A stretch of DNA of 27,701 nucleotides from CAZHJK01 sp964533275 (GCA_964533275.1 CAZHJK010000030.1:1-27701); one strand, 5' to 3'. Shown: positions 15,254 through 24,837, counted from the first letter of the stretch. Numbers and translations: made by a program. The notes: a model not told the origin generated them from the letters alone.

Positions 15254-15292
15254 GAACATTTGTTTGTAAATATTTAATATTTATGCTATACT
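15254..15292 (+). promoter_or_regulatory. lexA promoter with a third LexA box
   Basis: TTGTAA (15264-15269), 17 nt and TATACT (15287-15292) form the promoter. The box CGAACATTTGTTTG (15253-15266; half-sites GAAC and GTTT) overlaps the -35. It is weaker than the two boxes facing yneA, as expected for autoregulation. Confidence 0.82.
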
Positions 15293-15319
15293 AAAAAAAA
15301 CATCTGGAGGTAATAGGAA

Positions 15320-15937
15320 GTGTATAAGAATATTTCTAGTAAACAATTAAGAATTTTAGATTTTATTAAAAATGAACTACATAATAAAGGATATCCCCCT
15401 TCTGTGCGTGAAATATGTGAAGCTGTGGGTCTTAAGTCTACCTCTACTGTTCATGGACATCTTGAAAAACTAGAAAAAAATGGATATATTAGGCGGGATC
15501 ATACAAAACCAAGGGCCATTGAAATCGTTGATCATAATCCTTATTTTTCTCGAAAGGAAATAATCGAAATTCCTATAGTAGGGAATGTTACTGCAGGTCA
15601 ACCTATCCTCGCTATAGAAAATATTGAGGATACTTTTCCACTTCCTCTTGAATTTTTAGATACTGATAATAATACTTCATTTATATTAACCATTAAGGGA
15701 AATAGTATGATTAATGCAGGAATATTTGACGGGGATTATGTAATAGTAAAACAGCAAAATACTGCACAAAATGGAGAGATAATAGTTGCATTATTAGGCG
15801 ACGAAGCAACAGTTAAGAGATTTTATAAAGAAAAGGATCATATTCGTTTGCAACCAGAAAATCCAGATATGGAGCCTATTATAGCTATTGATGTAATAAT
15901 TCTTGGTAAGGTTGTTGGAGTATTCAGAAAACTATAA
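15320..15937 (+). CDS. lexA: LexA SOS repressor
   Basis: A 205-residue repressor that is inactivated by RecA-stimulated self-cleavage. The N-terminal winged helix reads SSKQLRILDFIKNELHNKGY and PPSVREICEAVGLKSTSTVHGHLEKL. The cleavage site is Ala92-Gly93 in NVTAGQP, the nucleophile is Ser129 (KGNSMINAG) and the base is Lys166 (EATVKRF). The start is GTG 15320, 8-10 nt after TGGAGG; no ATG fits. It is divergent from the yneA-like gene and ends at a bidirectional terminator against ynbB. Confidence 0.97.
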   Translation: MYKNISSKQLRILDFIKNELHNKGYPPSVREICEAVGLKSTSTVHGHLEKLEKNGYIRRDHTKPRAIEIVDHNPYFSRKEIIEIPIVGNVTAGQPILAIENIEDTFPLPLEFLDTDNNTSFILTIKGNSMINAGIFDGDYVIVKQQNTAQNGEIIVALLGDEATVKRFYKEKDHIRLQPENPDMEPIIAIDVIILGKVVGVFRKL

Positions 15938-15980
15938 TTACTCAGTCAAAACTTATTAAGCATATAAATCAGCATGTTCT

Positions 15981-16012
15981 TTAAAAGCAGGATAGTTTTA
16001 TCCTGCTTTTAA
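15981..16012. terminator. Bidirectional terminator between lexA and ynbB
   Basis: TTAAAAGCAGGAT pairs with ATCCTGCTTTTAA around AGTTTT. The A and T runs on both sides serve both converging genes. Confidence 0.9.
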
Positions 16013-16021
16013 ATGAAATGT

Positions 16022-17332
16022 TTATCTAAATTTGATAACATTGTTTTCAGCTAAACGCTGTAAAGCAATATACAAACCTATCTTACCATGTTCAAAAGTA
16101 AGACCGCCTTGTAAATATGCTATATATGGCTCTTTTATAGGTGCATCAGCACTTAATTCAATAGAGGAACCTTGTATAAATGCCCCTGCAGCCATAATTA
16201 TTGGATCATTATAACCTGGCATATTCCAAGGTTCTGGAGAAACAAATGAATCTACTGGTGCTGCTTCCTGAATTGCATTACAAAAAGTAATTATATTTTT
16301 AGAGTTTCCTAGTTTTATTCCTTGAATAATATCACTTCTTTCGTCGTTTGAGCTTGGGCAAACTTGGAAGCCTAATTCTTCAAAGATTTTTGCTGCAAAT
16401 ACAGCTACTTTTAATGCTTCAGCAACTACATGGGGTGCAAGAAATAACCCCTGAAAAAATAAACGATTAACTCCTAGTGTTGCTCCACCTTCTTTTCCAA
16501 GTCCTGGAGCTGACAACCTATTAGCCACTAAATCAACTAAATCTTTTCTTCCAACTACATATCCACCTGTTGGTGCAAGTCCTCCTCCAGGATTTTTAAT
16601 TAAAGAGCCAGCCATAATATCGACTCCCACCTCTGTGGGTTCAAAACTTTCTATAAATTCACCATAACAATTATCTACCATAATAATTATTTTTGGGAAT
16701 TTACTTTTTATATGTTGTACAACATTTTTTATTTTATGTATAGTTATTGCCTTTCTCCAACCGTATCCAGTAGAACGCTGAATAAAAATTAATCTTGTTT
16801 TATCAGAGATGGTTTCCATAACTTTTTTTATGTTAACTTCTCCGTCTTTATATAACTCAATTTGTTTATAATTTATACCAAAATCTCGTAATGATCCTTG
16901 CCCATTTTCAATATTACTAATTCCGATTACATCTTCTAATGTATCATATGGTTTACCTGTAATTGATAATATTTGATCACCGGGTCTTAAGATCCCAAAT
17001 AGACATAAAGATAAGGCATGGGTTCCAGAAATAATATGAGGCCTAACTAATGCTTCTTTTGTTTTAAAGACCTCTTTGTAAGTTTTTTCAATTGCTTCTC
17101 TTCCAATATCATCATAACCATATCCCGTAGAAAAGGAGAAATGTTTTTCGCCTAAGCCTACTTTCTGCATAGAATTCAACACTTTTAATTGATTATACTC
17201 TCTAATATCATCTATTTTATTAAAATTATTTATAATTTTGTTTTCAACTTCATTACAAAACTCTAAAATATCTTCCTCTATATTATATTCTTTTGTTAAA
17301 TAATCTTTTGTTTCTTGTAACAAAATATTCAC
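16022..17332 (-). CDS. ynbB: Methionine gamma-lyase-like PLP enzyme (YnbB / aluminium-resistance family)
   Basis: A 436-residue fold-type I PLP protein. Seen are FSTGYGYDDIGRE near residue 67, RPHIISGTHALSLCLFG, the Asp-containing strand IIIMVDNCYGEF (Asp220), and the likely PLP lysine Lys246 in AGSLIKNPGGGLAPTGGYVVG. Relatives are annotated as methionine gamma-lyase family or aluminium-resistance proteins. Physiological substrate is unknown. The start is GTG 17332 with a weak AAAGAGA ribosome binding site. It is 23 nt downstream of spoVK, and in many Firmicutes the pair spoVK-ynbB is kept together next to lexA or hfq. Confidence 0.87.
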   Translation of the reverse strand: MNILLQETKDYLTKEYNIEEDILEFCNEVENKIINNFNKIDDIREYNQLKVLNSMQKVGLGEKHFSFSTGYGYDDIGREAIEKTYKEVFKTKEALVRPHIISGTHALSLCLFGILRPGDQILSITGKPYDTLEDVIGISNIENGQGSLRDFGINYKQIELYKDGEVNIKKVMETISDKTRLIFIQRSTGYGWRKAITIHKIKNVVQHIKSKFPKIIIMVDNCYGEFIESFEPTEVGVDIMAGSLIKNPGGGLAPTGGYVVGRKDLVDLVANRLSAPGLGKEGGATLGVNRLFFQGLFLAPHVVAEALKVAVFAAKIFEELGFQVCPSSNDERSDIIQGIKLGNSKNIITFCNAIQEAAPVDSFVSPEPWNMPGYNDPIIMAAGAFIQGSSIELSADAPIKEPYIAYLQGGLTFEHGKIGLYIALQRLAENNVIKFR

Positions 17333-17355
17333 TCATTTCTCTTTAATTTTTATTA

Positions 17356-18294
17356 TTATATAAAATCATCAGCTCGTAAATAAATTAAATCATCTTTTGA
17401 TATATAATTTTTTTCAGAAAGTCTTAATGCTTGTTTTCTTATAGCCTTTTCTATTATATTTCTTACTTCTCGAGCATTTCCAAATTTTTCATTTTGTTTT
17501 TTTATTTGATTATGTACTATTAAATTAAATAATTCACGCTTACCTTCAAGTGTTATTTCATATTGTCTTTTTTTTGCCATTATTTCTGCAATATTCATTA
17601 ATTCATCTAAAGTGTAATCATTAAAATCAAGATGTATTGGAAATCTTGATCTTAAGCCTGGATTACTACTTAAAAAATACTCCATTTCCCTTTTATAGCC
17701 AGCTAAAATCAAAATAAATTCATTCTTATGATCTTCCATTGTCTTAACTAGAGTATCTATAGCTTCTTTTCCAAAATCCTTTTCTCCACCTCTAGCTAGA
17801 GAATAGGCTTCATCAATAAATAATATTCCTCCTAATGCTTCTTCTATTTTTATTTTTACTTTTTGTGCTGTTTGACCTACAAATTCACCTACAAGATCTG
17901 CTCTTTCAACTTCTACAACATGTCCTTTATCCAATACCTGTAAATTACAAAATAATCTACCAAGTATTCTTGCAACAGTCGTTTTTCCAGTACCTGGATT
18001 CCCACTAAATATCATGTGAAATACCAATGGTTCAGTAGTAAGATTGTTTTCTTTTCTTTTTATATTAATACTTACAAATGCCTTTATTTCAGCTACTAAT
18101 TCCTTAAAATTGTTTAATCCCACAAGGGAATTTAGTTCATTATAAATTTCATTTATATCTACCTGAATAACTTTTTCTTTTGAATTATTTTTTTTATACT
18201 TATTTTCATTATTAATATTGGATAATTGTACATTTTGTAAATTTGAATTTGTTGAATTCAAAAAGATTTTATTTATTTTATCTCCTAATTTCAT
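17356..18294 (-). CDS. spoVK: Stage V sporulation protein K-like AAA+ ATPase (CbbX family)
   Basis: A 312-residue AAA+ ATPase with a single module. Walker A is GNPGTGKT (residues 98-105) and Walker B is ILFIDEAY (Asp161-Glu162). LARGGEKDFGKEAIDTLVK and an arginine finger in SNPGLRSRFPIHLDF follow, then a C-terminal helical lid (NAREVRNIIEKAIRKQ). The Asn/Lys-rich residues 12-45 look like a disordered lead-in. It is homologous to SpoVK of Bacillus and to CbbX remodellers. The ATG is preceded by AAGGGTGA. It lies 68 nt after the DUF2179 gene and just before ynbB. Confidence 0.9.
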   Translation of the reverse strand: MKLGDKINKIFLNSTNSNLQNVQLSNINNENKYKKNNSKEKVIQVDINEIYNELNSLVGLNNFKELVAEIKAFVSINIKRKENNLTTEPLVFHMIFSGNPGTGKTTVARILGRLFCNLQVLDKGHVVEVERADLVGEFVGQTAQKVKIKIEEALGGILFIDEAYSLARGGEKDFGKEAIDTLVKTMEDHKNEFILILAGYKREMEYFLSSNPGLRSRFPIHLDFNDYTLDELMNIAEIMAKKRQYEITLEGKRELFNLIVHNQIKKQNEKFGNAREVRNIIEKAIRKQALRLSEKNYISKDDLIYLRADDFI

Positions 18295-18362
18295 AAACTC
18301 ACCCTTATAAGAAAAATGACTGATATAATCATTATATGTTATAAGTTAAAAGATGTGTTTTT

Positions 18363-18872
18363 TTATTTTCTTTTAGTTTTAGGTACAAATCCATTATAAT
18401 AGCTTTTATTATCTAGAAAAGTAACAAATCCTTCAGAATCTACTTCATCTAATATTTTATTAAATTTATTTAAATTTTTTCTTTCTAATACTACTAATAA
18501 TATTTGCCTTTTTCTCTTCATCCCTTCACCTTCTAATACAGTAACCCCAAAATCATTTTGTCGTAAAACACTGGTTAAAAGAGGAAAGGATACATTAGGG
18601 ATAATTAAGGCTGTGATTGAACCCAAACCTATTCTCTCTTCTAAAACACTTCCAAGTACATTGCCAGCTGAAAATCCTAAAGCATAAAAGATAAGGTTTA
18701 ATGGATTATTGAGAGAATTTACAACACTTGCAAAAACATAAGTATAAACGATAATTTCAAAAAAACCAATAACTGCACCTAATACTTTACGACCCTTAAC
18801 TATCATAATTAATCGAACAGTAGATAAGGGTACATCAATTAGACGAGCTAAAAATATAAGTATATAACCCAA
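18363..18872 (-). CDS. DUF2179 / UPF0316 (YebE-type) membrane protein
   Basis: A 169-residue protein with an N-terminal membrane region of three helices (GYILIFLARLIDVPLSTVRL; VLGAVIGFFEIIVYTYVFAS; LIFYALGFSAGNVLGSVLEE) and a C-terminal soluble DUF2179 domain (GFGVTVLEGEGMKR-like to FVTFLDNKSYYNGFV). The role is unknown; the DUF2179 domain is thought to bind small ligands. I chose TTG 18872, 9 nt after AAAGGGG, which restores the family length. A GTG at 18965 would add 31 aromatic/basic residues not seen in the family. A hairpin terminator separates it from hfq. Confidence 0.85.
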   Translation of the reverse strand: MGYILIFLARLIDVPLSTVRLIMIVKGRKVLGAVIGFFEIIVYTYVFASVVNSLNNPLNLIFYALGFSAGNVLGSVLEERIGLGSITALIIPNVSFPLLTSVLRQNDFGVTVLEGEGMKRKRQILLVVLERKNLNKFNKILDEVDSEGFVTFLDNKSYYNGFVPKTKRK

Positions 18873-18984
18873 TTTATAAAACCCCTTTCTATTATAATTA
18901 TTTTTAAAATATATTATTAACTTATGATACCAATATCTAAAAAATAAATATCGAATTAAATGCACAAAGCTTCATATTTTATAA

Positions 18985-19022
18985 CAATAAATAAACCTAG
19001 ATAATCCTAGGTTTATTTATTG
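18985..19022. terminator. Long perfect hairpin after hfq
   Basis: A 16-bp stem, CAATAAATAAACCTAG and its exact complement, encloses a 6-base loop. The reverse-strand tail is only moderately T-rich, so it may act as a terminator, an mRNA end stabiliser, or a processing site between hfq and the DUF2179 gene. Confidence 0.7.
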
Positions 19023-19041
19023 CCACTAAGTTAATATCTTA

Positions 19042-19284
19042 TTATTCGTTAATAGTGTTAAAATTTGGGAAATCAACTGATTTAAATGGTGAAATTGTAG
19101 AAATTGCATGCTTATATACCATTTGTTGTTTATTATCGTTCTCCAATACTATTGTGTAATTATCAAAACCACTTACAATACCCTTTAATTGATAACCATT
19201 AATTAAATATATGGTTATTTGAATTTGTTCCTTTCTTACATAATTTAAAAAAACATCTTGAAGATTAATACTATTTTTTTTCAA
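19042..19284 (-). CDS. hfq: RNA chaperone Hfq
   Basis: An 80-residue Sm-like protein that forms hexamers and binds U- and A-rich RNA. It begins MKKNSINLQDVFLNYVRKEQ. The Sm1 motif is YQLKGIVSGFDNYTIVLE and Sm2 is the YKHAIS box. The start is TTG 19284, 5 nt after GGAGGGG; an upstream in-frame GTG at 19314 would add ten residues not in the family and would include the ribosome binding site. It follows miaA by 48 nt, the order seen in many bacteria. Confidence 0.96.
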   Translation of the reverse strand: MKKNSINLQDVFLNYVRKEQIQITIYLINGYQLKGIVSGFDNYTIVLENDNKQQMVYKHAISTISPFKSVDFPNFNTINE

Positions 19285-19332
19285 TCTATCCCCTCCAATA
19301 AAATTATCCACCAACTTTTATATCTAATTATA

Positions 19333-20265
19333 TCAAATAAAATTGTTAATTTCTTCTAATATATTCTTTATTATAGAATTCTTTGATCTTGCATCAACAT
19401 TGAACCAATGGATTCTATCATCTCTCCTAAACCAGGTTAATTGTCTTTTAGCGAATCTTCTTGTATCTCTTTTAAGAGTATATATGGCTTCTTCTAAAGT
19501 ATATTTACCTTCCAAATATTTTACAATCTCTTTATACCCTAGCCCAAGCATAGAAATCAAATTCTTATTATAACCCATATCTAAAATATTTTTAACTTCA
19601 TCAATCAAACCATCCTCAATCATAATATCAATTCTTTTATTAATTCTCTCATACAATAATTGTCTTTCCATGGTAAGCCCAATCATTAATAGATTATATG
19701 TACTCTCCTTATTTTGTGACCTTTCTTTAAAGTAGGACATTGTCTTCCCTGTTTCTTCATATACTTCTAAAGCCCTAATTACTCTTTTTCGATTATTAGG
19801 ATGAATATTTGATGCTGATTCTGGGTCTATATTAATTAATAAATCATGTAGATATTCATTGCCTCTATTTTCAGCTATTTGATCAAGCTTTTTACGATAT
19901 TCCCAATTACTAACTCCATCTGTAAAATCTAAGGGGTAAACTAATGAATTTATATAAAGACCAGTACCTCCAACTACAATAGGTAATTTATTTTTATTCA
20001 ATATACTGTTAATATATTGAGATGCCTTTCTTTGGAATATAGCTACATTAAATTCTTCATCAGGTTCTATTTCATCTATTAAGTAATGATGTATTCCTTG
20101 CATTTCCTCTATTTTAGGTTTTGCTGTTCCTATATTCATATGTTTATATATTTGCATAGAATCAGCTGAGATAATTTCACCATTAACTTTTTTTGCAATT
20201 TCAATTGATATATCAGTTTTACCTACAGCAGTAGGTCCTAATATTATTACTAATGGTTTTTTCAT
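19333..20265 (-). CDS. miaA: tRNA dimethylallyltransferase
   Basis: MiaA adds a dimethylallyl group to A37 of tRNAs that read UNN codons. The P-loop GPTAVGKT is at residues 10-17. ISADSMQIYKHMNIGTAKP (catalytic Asp), GGTGLYINSL, NRKRVIRALEVYEETG and the C-terminal TRRFAKRQLTWFRRD are all typical. Length (310) is normal. GGTGAGGGG just after the mutL stop serves as its ribosome binding site. Together with miaB in the same operon it covers two consecutive steps of ms2i6A37 formation. Confidence 0.97.
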   Translation of the reverse strand: MKKPLVIILGPTAVGKTDISIEIAKKVNGEIISADSMQIYKHMNIGTAKPKIEEMQGIHHYLIDEIEPDEEFNVAIFQRKASQYINSILNKNKLPIVVGGTGLYINSLVYPLDFTDGVSNWEYRKKLDQIAENRGNEYLHDLLINIDPESASNIHPNNRKRVIRALEVYEETGKTMSYFKERSQNKESTYNLLMIGLTMERQLLYERINKRIDIMIEDGLIDEVKNILDMGYNKNLISMLGLGYKEIVKYLEGKYTLEEAIYTLKRDTRRFAKRQLTWFRRDDRIHWFNVDARSKNSIIKNILEEINNFI

Positions 20266-20285
20266 ATTGTTTGTTTTCCCCTCAC

Positions 20286-22130
20286 CTATTGTTGTATTCT
20301 TTTAAAAAGCTTTTCTAATTCATACCTTGTTAATTTAATTATAGTAGGTCTTCCATGGGGACAGGTATAAGGATTTTCTGTACTTATTAAGTCTTCAATC
20401 AATTTATATATTTCTCTATTTTCTAAATGGTCATGAGCCTTAATAGCACTTTTACATGCCATAGAAATAATCTTTTGTTCAACCTCACTGTTAGAACCAA
20501 TATCTTTAAGATCTTGTAGATAGTAAATTATTTCTAATAAGTTTTCTTCATTTTGAGGCTGTCCTAGTATAAGCGGAACAGAACGCAATATAATACTATT
20601 ACTTCCAAATCCTTCAATATCATATCCTAATCTATTTAATATTGATAAATAATCGAAAATTAACTGATATTCTTCATAGGATACTTCAATATTTCTTGGA
20701 ATTAAAAGATTTTGCGATATAACCATATTTTTATTAAATTGATCCTTGAATTGATTATAAGCTATTCTTTCATGGGCAGCATGCTGATCTATTAATAATA
20801 ACTCATTCTCAATTTCTATAATTATATATGTTGAAAAAACTTGTCCAATTATCTTTCCTTTTTTAAAATCAAGTAAATTTTTTTGTTTCTTATTATTTTT
20901 TTTATTATCTTTATTCTCATCTTTGTCTCTACTATTATTGCTTCTTTCTATATTATAATCTGACACTTCTCTATATATACTTTTTTTATCAATATCTTCC
21001 TTTATTGAATTATTATAATTATTATAGGAAGGTCTTTCTTTTATTGTACTTTCTATAGGAATTTGTTCTTGAGTATTAGTATAGTTATTAATAATTTTAT
21101 CTTTTTCGTTTTTATTATTTATTCTAACCTCTGGAATAAGTGATTCAATTTTTAAATGCTCTAGTATAGCTTGTTTAATTAATAAATAAATTAAACTTTC
21201 ATTTCTAAATAGAATTTCAGTTTTTGCTGGATGAACATTTATATCGAGCATATAACTAGGTAGATTAATATTTAAAATTGCAATTGGATGTTTGTGTATC
21301 ATAACTAAACCTTTATATGCTTCCTCTAAAGCTGTGTAAATCACTTTGTTTTTTATATATCTATTATTAACAAAAAAAATCTGATATTTTTTTGTTGCTC
21401 TTGTTAATTGTGGTTTCCCAATATAACCTTTAATTTCCAATGGGCTATTTATATAATTTAATTCAATTAAATTATTAGAAAACTCTTTCCCATATAGACA
21501 ATAAATACAGCTATATAAATCATTATTACCAGGAGTATGAAAAATTTGTCTTCCCTCATTTATAAATCTAAAGGATACTTCAGGATGAGATAGTGCAATT
21601 CTTTCAATAATAGAGCTTATATTTCCTGTTTCTACAGAATCCTTTTTTAAATACTTATATCTAGCTGGTGTATTATAGAATATATCTTCAACCTTTATTG
21701 TTGTTCCTAAAGAACAACCTATAAGGTTATTTTGTACAACATTTCCCCCGTGAATCTTAAGGTGTACTCCATTATTTGAAGATCTTTCCCTTGTATTAAT
21801 ATCAATTTTAGAAACTGCTGCTATACTAGCCAACGCCTCTCCCCTAAAACCTAAAGTATTAATTTCAATAAGATCTTCTATTTTATTTATTTTACTTGTT
21901 GCATGTCTTTTAAAGGCTAATAATACATCTTCGGCAGCTATACCTGTACCATTATCCTTAATTAAGATTAGTTCTTTTCCACCTTTTTTTATTTCAATAG
22001 TAATTACACTGCTTTGTGCATCTATTGAATTTTCCAATAACTCCTTAATTACCGATGCAGGATTAGCAATTACCTCTCCTGCTGCTATTTTATTAGCTAT
22101 TTGTGAATTTAATATATTTATTTTAGACAT
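20286..22130 (-). CDS. mutL: DNA mismatch repair protein MutL
   Basis: A GHKL ATPase and, in bacteria without MutH, the nicking endonuclease of mismatch repair. ATPase motifs are ELLENSIDA (Glu33), DNGTGI and GFRGEALASI (95-103). The C-terminal endonuclease parts are DQHAAHERIAYN (448-459), ACKSAIKAH (558-566) and CPHGRP (590-595). The usual motif ends in Glu, but Asn459 occupies that place here. Residues about 335-420 form a linker very rich in Asn, Lys and Asp. Length is 614. The ATG is 11 nt after mutS, whose stop overlaps the ribosome binding site AAGGTG. Confidence 0.97.
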   Translation of the reverse strand: MSKINILNSQIANKIAAGEVIANPASVIKELLENSIDAQSSVITIEIKKGGKELILIKDNGTGIAAEDVLLAFKRHATSKINKIEDLIEINTLGFRGEALASIAAVSKIDINTRERSSNNGVHLKIHGGNVVQNNLIGCSLGTTIKVEDIFYNTPARYKYLKKDSVETGNISSIIERIALSHPEVSFRFINEGRQIFHTPGNNDLYSCIYCLYGKEFSNNLIELNYINSPLEIKGYIGKPQLTRATKKYQIFFVNNRYIKNKVIYTALEEAYKGLVMIHKHPIAILNINLPSYMLDINVHPAKTEILFRNESLIYLLIKQAILEHLKIESLIPEVRINNKNEKDKIINNYTNTQEQIPIESTIKERPSYNNYNNSIKEDIDKKSIYREVSDYNIERSNNSRDKDENKDNKKNNKKQKNLLDFKKGKIIGQVFSTYIIIEIENELLLIDQHAAHERIAYNQFKDQFNKNMVISQNLLIPRNIEVSYEEYQLIFDYLSILNRLGYDIEGFGSNSIILRSVPLILGQPQNEENLLEIIYYLQDLKDIGSNSEVEQKIISMACKSAIKAHDHLENREIYKLIEDLISTENPYTCPHGRPTIIKLTRYELEKLFKRIQQ

Positions 22131-22141
22131 AAAAACACACC

Positions 22142-24784
22142 TTATTTTTTCATAAGTTTTTGTTGTAAATCATAAATATAATTCATCAACTCAATAGGGG
22201 TCATCCTATCTAATGATAGTGACTTAATTTCTTCAACAAACTCTTGATTTTTATAATTAAAAAGTGTAATATTATTTTCACTTTTAGATTTTAATACTTC
22301 ATCACTAGTAATAGCAGTTTCTAACTTTTGTATATTTATTTTTTTACCCATTTCATTACCTTCTAATTTTTTTAATATCTCTTTGGAACGCATTATAACT
22401 TTATTAGGTAATCCTGCTAGCTTAGCAACTTCAATACCATAGCTTTGATCAGCACTTCCAGGAATAATTTCTCGTAAAAATATTATATTATCATCATTTT
22501 CTTTTACAGCTATTGAATAATTTTTTACCCCTTTTAATTGATCTTCTAGTACAGTAAGTTCATGATAATGAGTAGCAAATAAAGTCTTACTACCTATTGT
22601 TTGTAGATCACTTATGTATTCAATAACTGCCCAAGCTATGCTAAGTCCATCAAATGTACTAGTTCCCCTACCTATTTCATCTAATATTACAAGACTTTTT
22701 GATGAAGCATTTTTTAAAATATTTGAAACCTCGGTCATCTCTACCATAAATGTACTTTGACCAGATGATAAATCATCAGAAGCGCCGACCCTAGTAAATA
22801 TTCTATCAACAATACCAATTCTTGCACTATCTGCAGGAACAAAACATCCTATTTGTGACATTAGTACTATAAGTGCTACTTGCCGCATATAGGTAGATTT
22901 ACCTGCCATATTAGGACCTGTAATTATCATTATACGATTTTCTTTACAATCTAAATTACAATTATTTGATACAAAATCACTATATCCCATCATATTCTCA
23001 ACTACAGGATGTCTTCCATTCTCTATATATATATTATCACTATGCTCAATTTCTGGCTTTACATAATGTTTTTCATAAGCAATAGCAGCAAAAGACCACA
23101 ATACATCCAAGATTGCTATATTTTTTGCAACAGATTGAATACGATTTATTTCAGATAATATTCTTTCTCTAATCTCTTGGAAAATTTGGTATTCTAATTT
23201 AGTAACTTTTTCTTGAGCTTCCATTATTTTTGATTCTAATTCCTTTAATTCTGGAGTTAAATAGCGCTCAGAATTTGCCAAAGTCTGTTTTCTAATAAAG
23301 TAATCTGGAACTAAATGTATATTACTTTTAGTGACATCTAAATAATATCCAAATACTTTATTAAACCCTATTTTTAAGGTTTTAATACCTGTTTTTTCTC
23401 TCTCCTTAAATTGTAGATTAGCAATCCATTCTTTTCCTAATTTTGTTGCATCTCTATATTCATCAACTTTTTTATTAAAACCATATTTTATGATATTACC
23501 TTCTTTAATAGTTAAAGGAGGTTCATCGATAATTCCATTGTTAATTATAGAAAAAACATCTTTTAATGTATCTAAATCATTATAGATATGGTTCAATAAA
23601 GGTGTATTACATAGTTTAAGTATTTTTTTTAGCGCTGGTAATATTTTTATAGATTGTTTTAATGCTAATAAGTCTCTAGCATTGGCATTACCATAAGATA
23701 TGCGAGTAATGAGTCTTTGGATATCATAAACATTTTTTAATAATTCCTCAATATCATTTTTTAATTCTATGTTAATTAATATTTCCTCTACACTATCTAG
23801 TCTTTTTTGTATTTCATTTTTCTTCAAAAGAGGTCGCTCAACCCATTGTCTAATTAATCTTCCTCCCAATGAGGTTATAGTTTTATCTAATATCCATAAT
23901 AAACTTCCCTTTTTCTCTTTACCTCGGAGTGTTTCTGTTAATTCAAGATTTTTTCTAGTAGTAATATCCAATAGCATATATTCATCCACATCATATCTAA
24001 CTATATTGTTTATATGAGATAGAGTGTTTTTTTGAGTTTCCTGTAAATATCTCATTAATGCACCAGCAGTTTTAATTATAATAGGATAATCATCTAAATC
24101 AACTGCATTTAGAGAGTATATATTGAAATGTTCTTTTATTTTTACTTCTGCTTTTTTTAAATTGAAATATTTACTTGGATATGGAGTTATCTTAGTATTA
24201 AACTTATTTTCTAATAACTTTCGTATTGTTTTTTCTTTATATAAGTTATTGTTTGATATTATTTCTGAAGGATTAAATTTTCCTATTTCATTTATTAGTA
24301 CATCAACTGAATTATTATTTGCAATTTCACTTACCATAAATTCTCCTGTAGAGACATCAGTAATAGCTAAACCAAAATTACTATCTTCTAGATATACGCA
24401 TAATAAATAATTATTTTTATTATCCTCAAGCATTTTTTCATCGGTAATAGTTCCTGGGGACATAATTCTTGTAATTTCTCTTCTTACAATTCCTTTTGCT
24501 TCCGATGGGTCTTCTACTTGTTCACATATTGCAACCTTATAGCCCTTTTCAATTAGCTTTGCTATATAATTTTGAGCAGAATGATAAGGAACACCGCACA
24601 TAGGTGCGCGTTCTTCCAAGCCACAATCTCTTCCAGTTAGAGTTATTTCTAATTCTTTAGAAGCTAAAATGGCATCATCAAAGAACATCTCATAAAAATC
24701 TCCTAGTCTAAAAAAAAGGATAGCATCCTGTACTTGACTATGAATGTCTAAATATTGTTGCATCATAGGAGTTAATTGTGACAA
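22142..24784 (-). CDS. mutS: DNA mismatch repair protein MutS
   Basis: MutS recognises mispairs and loops. An N-terminal Phe-x-Glu (LGDFYEMF) contacts the mismatch. The connector and lever domains precede the C-terminal ATPase with Walker A GPNMAGKSTYMRQ, the loop GASDDLSSGQSTFMVEM and Walker B LVILDEIGRGTSTFDG, then FATHYHEL. A C-terminal KLEGNEM-type tail and the ending IYDLQQKL follow. I chose TTG 24784, 8 nt after AAGGAGG, which starts the protein at the usual SQLTPMMQQY and gives 880 residues. An ATG at 24847 would place that ribosome binding site and half of a palindrome inside the gene. Confidence 0.96.
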   Translation of the reverse strand: MSQLTPMMQQYLDIHSQVQDAILFFRLGDFYEMFFDDAILASKELEITLTGRDCGLEERAPMCGVPYHSAQNYIAKLIEKGYKVAICEQVEDPSEAKGIVRREITRIMSPGTITDEKMLEDNKNNYLLCVYLEDSNFGLAITDVSTGEFMVSEIANNNSVDVLINEIGKFNPSEIISNNNLYKEKTIRKLLENKFNTKITPYPSKYFNLKKAEVKIKEHFNIYSLNAVDLDDYPIIIKTAGALMRYLQETQKNTLSHINNIVRYDVDEYMLLDITTRKNLELTETLRGKEKKGSLLWILDKTITSLGGRLIRQWVERPLLKKNEIQKRLDSVEEILINIELKNDIEELLKNVYDIQRLITRISYGNANARDLLALKQSIKILPALKKILKLCNTPLLNHIYNDLDTLKDVFSIINNGIIDEPPLTIKEGNIIKYGFNKKVDEYRDATKLGKEWIANLQFKEREKTGIKTLKIGFNKVFGYYLDVTKSNIHLVPDYFIRKQTLANSERYLTPELKELESKIMEAQEKVTKLEYQIFQEIRERILSEINRIQSVAKNIAILDVLWSFAAIAYEKHYVKPEIEHSDNIYIENGRHPVVENMMGYSDFVSNNCNLDCKENRIMIITGPNMAGKSTYMRQVALIVLMSQIGCFVPADSARIGIVDRIFTRVGASDDLSSGQSTFMVEMTEVSNILKNASSKSLVILDEIGRGTSTFDGLSIAWAVIEYISDLQTIGSKTLFATHYHELTVLEDQLKGVKNYSIAVKENDDNIIFLREIIPGSADQSYGIEVAKLAGLPNKVIMRSKEILKKLEGNEMGKKINIQKLETAITSDEVLKSKSENNITLFNYKNQEFVEEIKSLSLDRMTPIELMNYIYDLQQKLMKK

Positions 24785-24806
24785 ATTTTTTTCCTCCTTA
24801 AAATTC

Positions 24807-24837
24807 AATCTTCTTATTATATTATAATAAGAAGATT
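24807..24837. repeat. 31-bp perfect palindrome in the mutS leader
   Basis: AATCTTCTTATTATA, one central base and its exact complement lie 14 nt upstream of the mutS ribosome binding site. A smaller hairpin (TTTGTTT-GAA-AAACAAA on the reverse strand) abuts it at 24836-24852. It could be an operator, an mRNA processing hairpin between miaB and mutS, or a terminator without a clear T-run. Confidence 0.6.

Noticed and set aside
18873..18965. 31-residue extension of the DUF2179 protein from GTG 18965
   Set aside because: TTG 18872 has AAAGGGG 9 nt upstream and restores the normal UPF0316 length.
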